Of a stretch of DNA of 64,000 nucleotides, positions 60,462-64,000 are shown piece by piece (positions within the stretch are counted from its first letter, which is position 1; the number at the start of each line of letters is the position of its first letter). The position numbers and the translations under genes are program-made. Origin of the DNA: Plasmopara viticola (lineage: Eukaryota > Oomycota > Peronosporomycetes > Peronosporales > Peronosporaceae); the NCBI GenBank assembly GCA_001695595.3, contig MBPM02000034.1:62001-126000 (forward strand). The letters are read 5' to 3'. The notes beneath the pieces were generated by a model. That model saw only the letters and a program-made list of their open reading frames with translations. It was not told the DNA's origin and did no database searches.

Positions 60462-61243
60462 AATGCCACTCCATTTTCTGTACGCACCGCGACTATCGAT
60501 CATTTGAAGTAAAAAAAGGCCGCTCATGCTATAGTGGTAGGTCATTAGTAAACGGACTCAGATGCACCATACGTTGTCCAAAAAGTCGGTATGCAAACCG
60601 ATAAATTAGCGGTAAGATGACAATCTCCTTTCAACGTTATATTACAGAAACTCGCCATCACTCAAATTGCAATAATGGGAGAAAACTAGTTTAACGATGA
60701 CTGAATAGAAAGAAAAGAGAATTGGCGGACGGCCGGATCATTTTGAAGTGATCATGGAAACATGCTCTGGCTTCCACAAGTACCACGACACCGAAATAGG
60801 CCTCTGCGGTCGCATCAGTGGCAACGGCTGCGCTATCAATTTAGAATGCGTCCATTAAGGTCGCACCTGTACTATGAGCGCGAGCTTCAAGAATTCGCTC
60901 GAAAGAGAGCCTTTAAAGCAAGAAATGCTGCGAACGAGCCTCCCACTTCACTACAAGGGGGATCTATTACCTCGCCAGTAGTCTACAGACACCTTCGCCT
61001 TCGGGAAGCTAATATTGTGCATGCTCGCCTGGGTCTTCGCGCCTAAACTACAAAGAAGCCTCAACTTATTGACGACATTATTGAGTCAAAAGCAGAGTCT
61101 TAAGATACGTACCTCAAGGTGTCAAACTTGACGTCACTTTTACAGACCATATGAAAGGTCAAACACCAAAATACAGAAATTGTGTGAACCTTCAGATTTA
61201 TCAATCAAACACCTCGATTGTAGCTTGAAGTGCAGTCGCTCAT

Positions 61244-61525
61244 ATGATTAACTTGCGTTCGAGATGTCTCGAATTTGGAACAGATGCAGCGGTGCTAGGA
61301 GCGCAAGTGCCAAGTGTGGATATGGAGTATGCCGCAACGAGAAATAAAAGACTATGGCTCACAAGCGAAACACCTGTTGCTTTTGATTTCGAAGCATACT
61401 AGTATTTGACCATATCGACAGAAAGCCTATCAGCAGATGATTGCCAGAGTGCAGTGGTAAGTTGCGGGTCTTTGAGCGACAACATTGCGCTCAGAGAACA
61501 TTATATACAAATATCGCAATCATAA
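61244..61525 (+). pseudogene. Unknown frame with a single internal stop
   Basis: ATG at 61244 opens 52 codons to TAG at 61400-61402; the same frame continues for 40 more codons to TAA at 61523. Composition on both sides of the TAG is alike (words DMEYAATRNKRLWLTSETP and STESLSADDCQSAVVSCGS) and looks protein-like. No domain is recognised. Either a decayed gene or exon, or part of a transposon. Confidence 0.35.
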
Positions 61526-61559
61526 ATAGCCTTGCACTCACAAGCATCCCACATCCAAA

Positions 61560-64000
61560 GTCGAAAGTGCTACTAACTTCCACTGGTTTGCCAGTTTTGG
61601 CAGCATTAGAAAAGCGCCGACGTGTACGCTGCATTCGACCTTCTGGCGAATTTTGCAGGTCCTCATATACTGCCCACCTAATAGTACATGCGGGTTTACC
61701 AATACGATGCTCTAGAAAGTGAGTGGTTTTTCGTCTATTATACGGACCGAGAGACTGCTTTTCAGAGCATCATGCGTCTCTTGTAATATAACGTATACCA
61801 GACCTTCGTCGTCTGGAGCAAGTACTCAAGTACATCTACTGGATCCACTCTACAATACAGAAGTCCGACTGCTGTGTGACGATATCGCATTAATGGCTCT
61901 AGCTTGATAACTGCTTTTTGTACTGTATCTGACAAATTTGTCATTGAATTGAGCCTTCAGTCTTGCCGATAGACCAACCTATAGTGTGGCTTGCACAAAA
62001 ATGCGTTGACAAACACATTGAAACCGCCAGGCTTTTTTTCTGCACGAAATTTACATTCAACGAATAAAGACAACCATGTTGCCCCTATTCTTTAGAGCAA
62101 AGGAGCATATTTACTGCCGTTCTTGAGGATGGATGGTCCGAAAAGATCGCAAAGGACTTACAGGGTGTACTCGAAAAATTACTTGTGTTGACTTTACAAA
62201 CCGTAACGCCGTGATACGAACGCGTCGATTTTATTGACAGTCTTGATCTATCTGGACTAGACTTACTCATGTCATTCCTAATCGAGTCGATTTACCGCAC
62301 AACCGATGACATCGCTTAAAGTGTCGCAAACGACGATCCACGGCTTTGTCTTGTTCGACAAAGAAAGAGCTATAGCTTGTTGGACGAACTCCTTGATGAT
62401 ATTAAAAGTATCTAGTGTTGACTCGTTTGGGACTTATTTTTTTGTTTATTTCGATCGGACAAAGACTCGCGTAGTCAGCACTGTACTGATGCGTTTAATT
62501 GGCCAGATGTAACACGCTCTTGGAACGTGACGTAGGCCAAGTGAAGACGGCTTCCACTTTCTTGACATTTGTACGAACCACAAGGCTGTTTAAAAGCCGT
62601 TGGCTTTATTTTCTTCTGCCATATGTACGCACTAATCTATTTCAGTATAATATTTATTGATCCACATGACCTTAGACACGATTTCACGACCCTTTTAAGA
62701 GCCTACCACTAGGTCTACTCACAACAGTGAGACTATATTCGAGTGCGCCAAGTCACCGACCATAAAATGCGGAGCTTGACACGGCCACGCGTCACCAAAG
62801 TTAATGCAAAAGACAAAGCATTCTCTGCTATGCTGATCCGAGGAACTAGCATTTAACAATCATACGCCTTGATTTAACTAATAAAATTTTGTTGTAGTAG
62901 ATAATAACGTCTTGGTTCTCTCGCAGAAATTGGATGACGATTGACGAACGGGCCAATTGCTCTTTGAAGGTATTAATCCTTCATGTGGCCCTTGCTTAGC
63001 TAATTTATCGGTACCTTGCAAAGCAGAATTGGTAGATGTGCCGCTTTTAACTTTCGAGGTAGTGAAGTGTGTCAGAGATAAAGACGAAAATCTTGTAGCG
63101 ATTGCAGCAATTATCACTTCGTGTAAGACACGTTGATCGCCTCAAAAGAAAATCTCATAAAAGATAAAGTCGATCACTTCGAGAAAATCAGTCTACGAGA
63201 CCTTTTACATTTCAGTTGGCGGTTGAATGTGTAAGGAAGTAAAACTTATACGTTTCGATGGATTGGCCCGCGACAAATGCGTGTAGAACACCGAAGAATC
63301 AAAAGGGAATTTTACACTAATCCCATCTAAAAATTGTTGAGACAGTAAAATATTCATCACTAGATCCAGGCAAGCAAAGACGGTCAAAGACGCCTTATGC
63401 ATACAAACCAACAAGTTTTCTATGAATCTGTCTGAAACAGACATGTCTTTTGTTTGCTTGATGAGCAAAGACGATCACCTATTCGCAAAAGTATCAATGA
63501 CTCTCAAACTACTTAAAGAACAAATCGCGACACGTTGATTCAATTATTCTAAAAAACTGACTCTTGGGCATTGCGTGCTGGTGGATTAGAAAGACTTTTA
63601 TTCAAAGGATATGGAGACGTAGATCTGACAATCAATAAAGCGAACAATGTGATCCATGCAATCTCTTCTCGATAGCCTAAATGAATATTGGAGCTCCATC
63701 TAAGGCTTTGCGATATACGGATCGTTCGAATAAAAATACGCAATACAGAAGGTTGCGGAATGTCGAAACCAGGCGGTTGCATACCAGACCAGGCTGAGTC
63801 AGGTATGCCAGATGAGAGTGACGCATCGACTTAAGTTCCCATTTCATTCAGACAAGAATTTGATCTCCAAAATTATAATTTGAAATATCTACATTTACCT
63901 ATAGCTTATGTTAGATACTAAGTAGTCTCTGCTGCGATGGTATAAGGTTTCTTAGGTCTTGGCACTTCACCCTAGCTTCGCCGATTTGTTCGTCTGGCTT
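61560..64000. other. Relic DNA to the window end
   Basis: No intact gene. About 62430-62510 on + reads SVDSFGTYFFVYFDRTKTR, which resembles a Copia-type integrase core (xxxGxxYFVxFIDDxTR), at low confidence. Family A core occurs at about 63075-63120 (TTGTAGCGATTGCAGCAATT) with GGAGACGTAGATCTGAC near 63612, and family B at about 63788. Confidence 0.45.

Larger units (their letters stand above)
58987..61046 (+). pseudogene. Unknown gene interrupted by LINE insertion
   Basis: Three open pieces with gene-like composition lie in line: 58987-59175 (62 codons, words TQRSAQILDNLLLEPMKKLL), 59175-59290 (MSLQYMLADELGKIDHELSG, in a different frame that overlaps the end of the first by one base) and 60762-61046 (94 codons, Arg-rich, words SHLYYERELQEFARKRAF). 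The second piece is cut by the LINE at 59306-60461; without the insert and one target copy it would continue to a stop at 60510-60512. An initiator-like TTTCATTTACACACC is at 58962. No family is recognised; splicing between the pieces is unproven, so they could be separate small genes. Confidence 0.4.

Overview
The window looks like nuclear DNA of an oomycete (Phytophthora / downy mildew type). Reasons: the few intact genes have short GT-AG introns (about 60-80 nt) or none; an amino-acid permease has a many-member stramenopile style; the bZIP carries the long conserved C-terminal part seen in oomycete bZIPs; two or three genes have an oomycete-type initiator (TCATTYYNCAWTTT-like) 10-70 nt upstream of the ATG; and the surroundings are decayed Ty3/Gypsy, LINE and Mutator-like DNA. 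The genus cannot be fixed from the sequence alone.

Layout. 1-8.3 kb: no intact gene, decayed Gypsy-type pieces and at least three copies of a dispersed repeat (called family A here). 8.3-11.9 kb: gene island 1, an amino-acid/auxin permease (AAAP) gene on + converging on a bZIP transcription factor on -. 12-22.9 kb: relic DNA with a Gypsy RNase H remnant near 14.2 kb and a decayed multi-membrane-segment gene near 19.8 kb. 22.9-28.3 kb: a full-length but dead chromodomain Ty3/Gypsy element (minus strand) with both LTRs. 28.3-34.4 kb: more family A copies and a second, older relative of the same retroelement with a later insertion inside it. 34.4-43.9 kb: unrecognised or Gypsy-type relics. 44.1-45.3 kb: a Mutator-like transposase pseudogene with few lesions. 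45.5-45.9 kb: a very short LINE copy with target-site duplication. 46.2-48.3 kb: gene island 2, NDUFS4 (mitochondrial complex I) converging on a small tetraspan membrane protein of COPI-associated type. 48.3-57.5 kb: relic DNA including a LINE endonuclease fragment and a decayed minus-strand reading frame. 57.7-61.1 kb: gene island 3, a WrbA-type quinone oxidoreductase, a small unknown ORF, and a divergent unknown gene interrupted by an internally deleted LINE. 61-64 kb: relics.

The intact genes are housekeeping or regulatory (amino-acid uptake, transcription, respiratory complex I, Golgi/ER membrane, quinone reduction); they form no pathway or cluster. No tRNA, rRNA, CRISPR array, RXLR or Crinkler effector, or biosynthetic cluster was recognised. 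The most unusual material is the LINE pair: two copies that keep the 5' end, the 3' tail and target duplications but have lost most of the inside, one of them breaking a host reading frame. I see no convincing evidence for a wholly new biological system.
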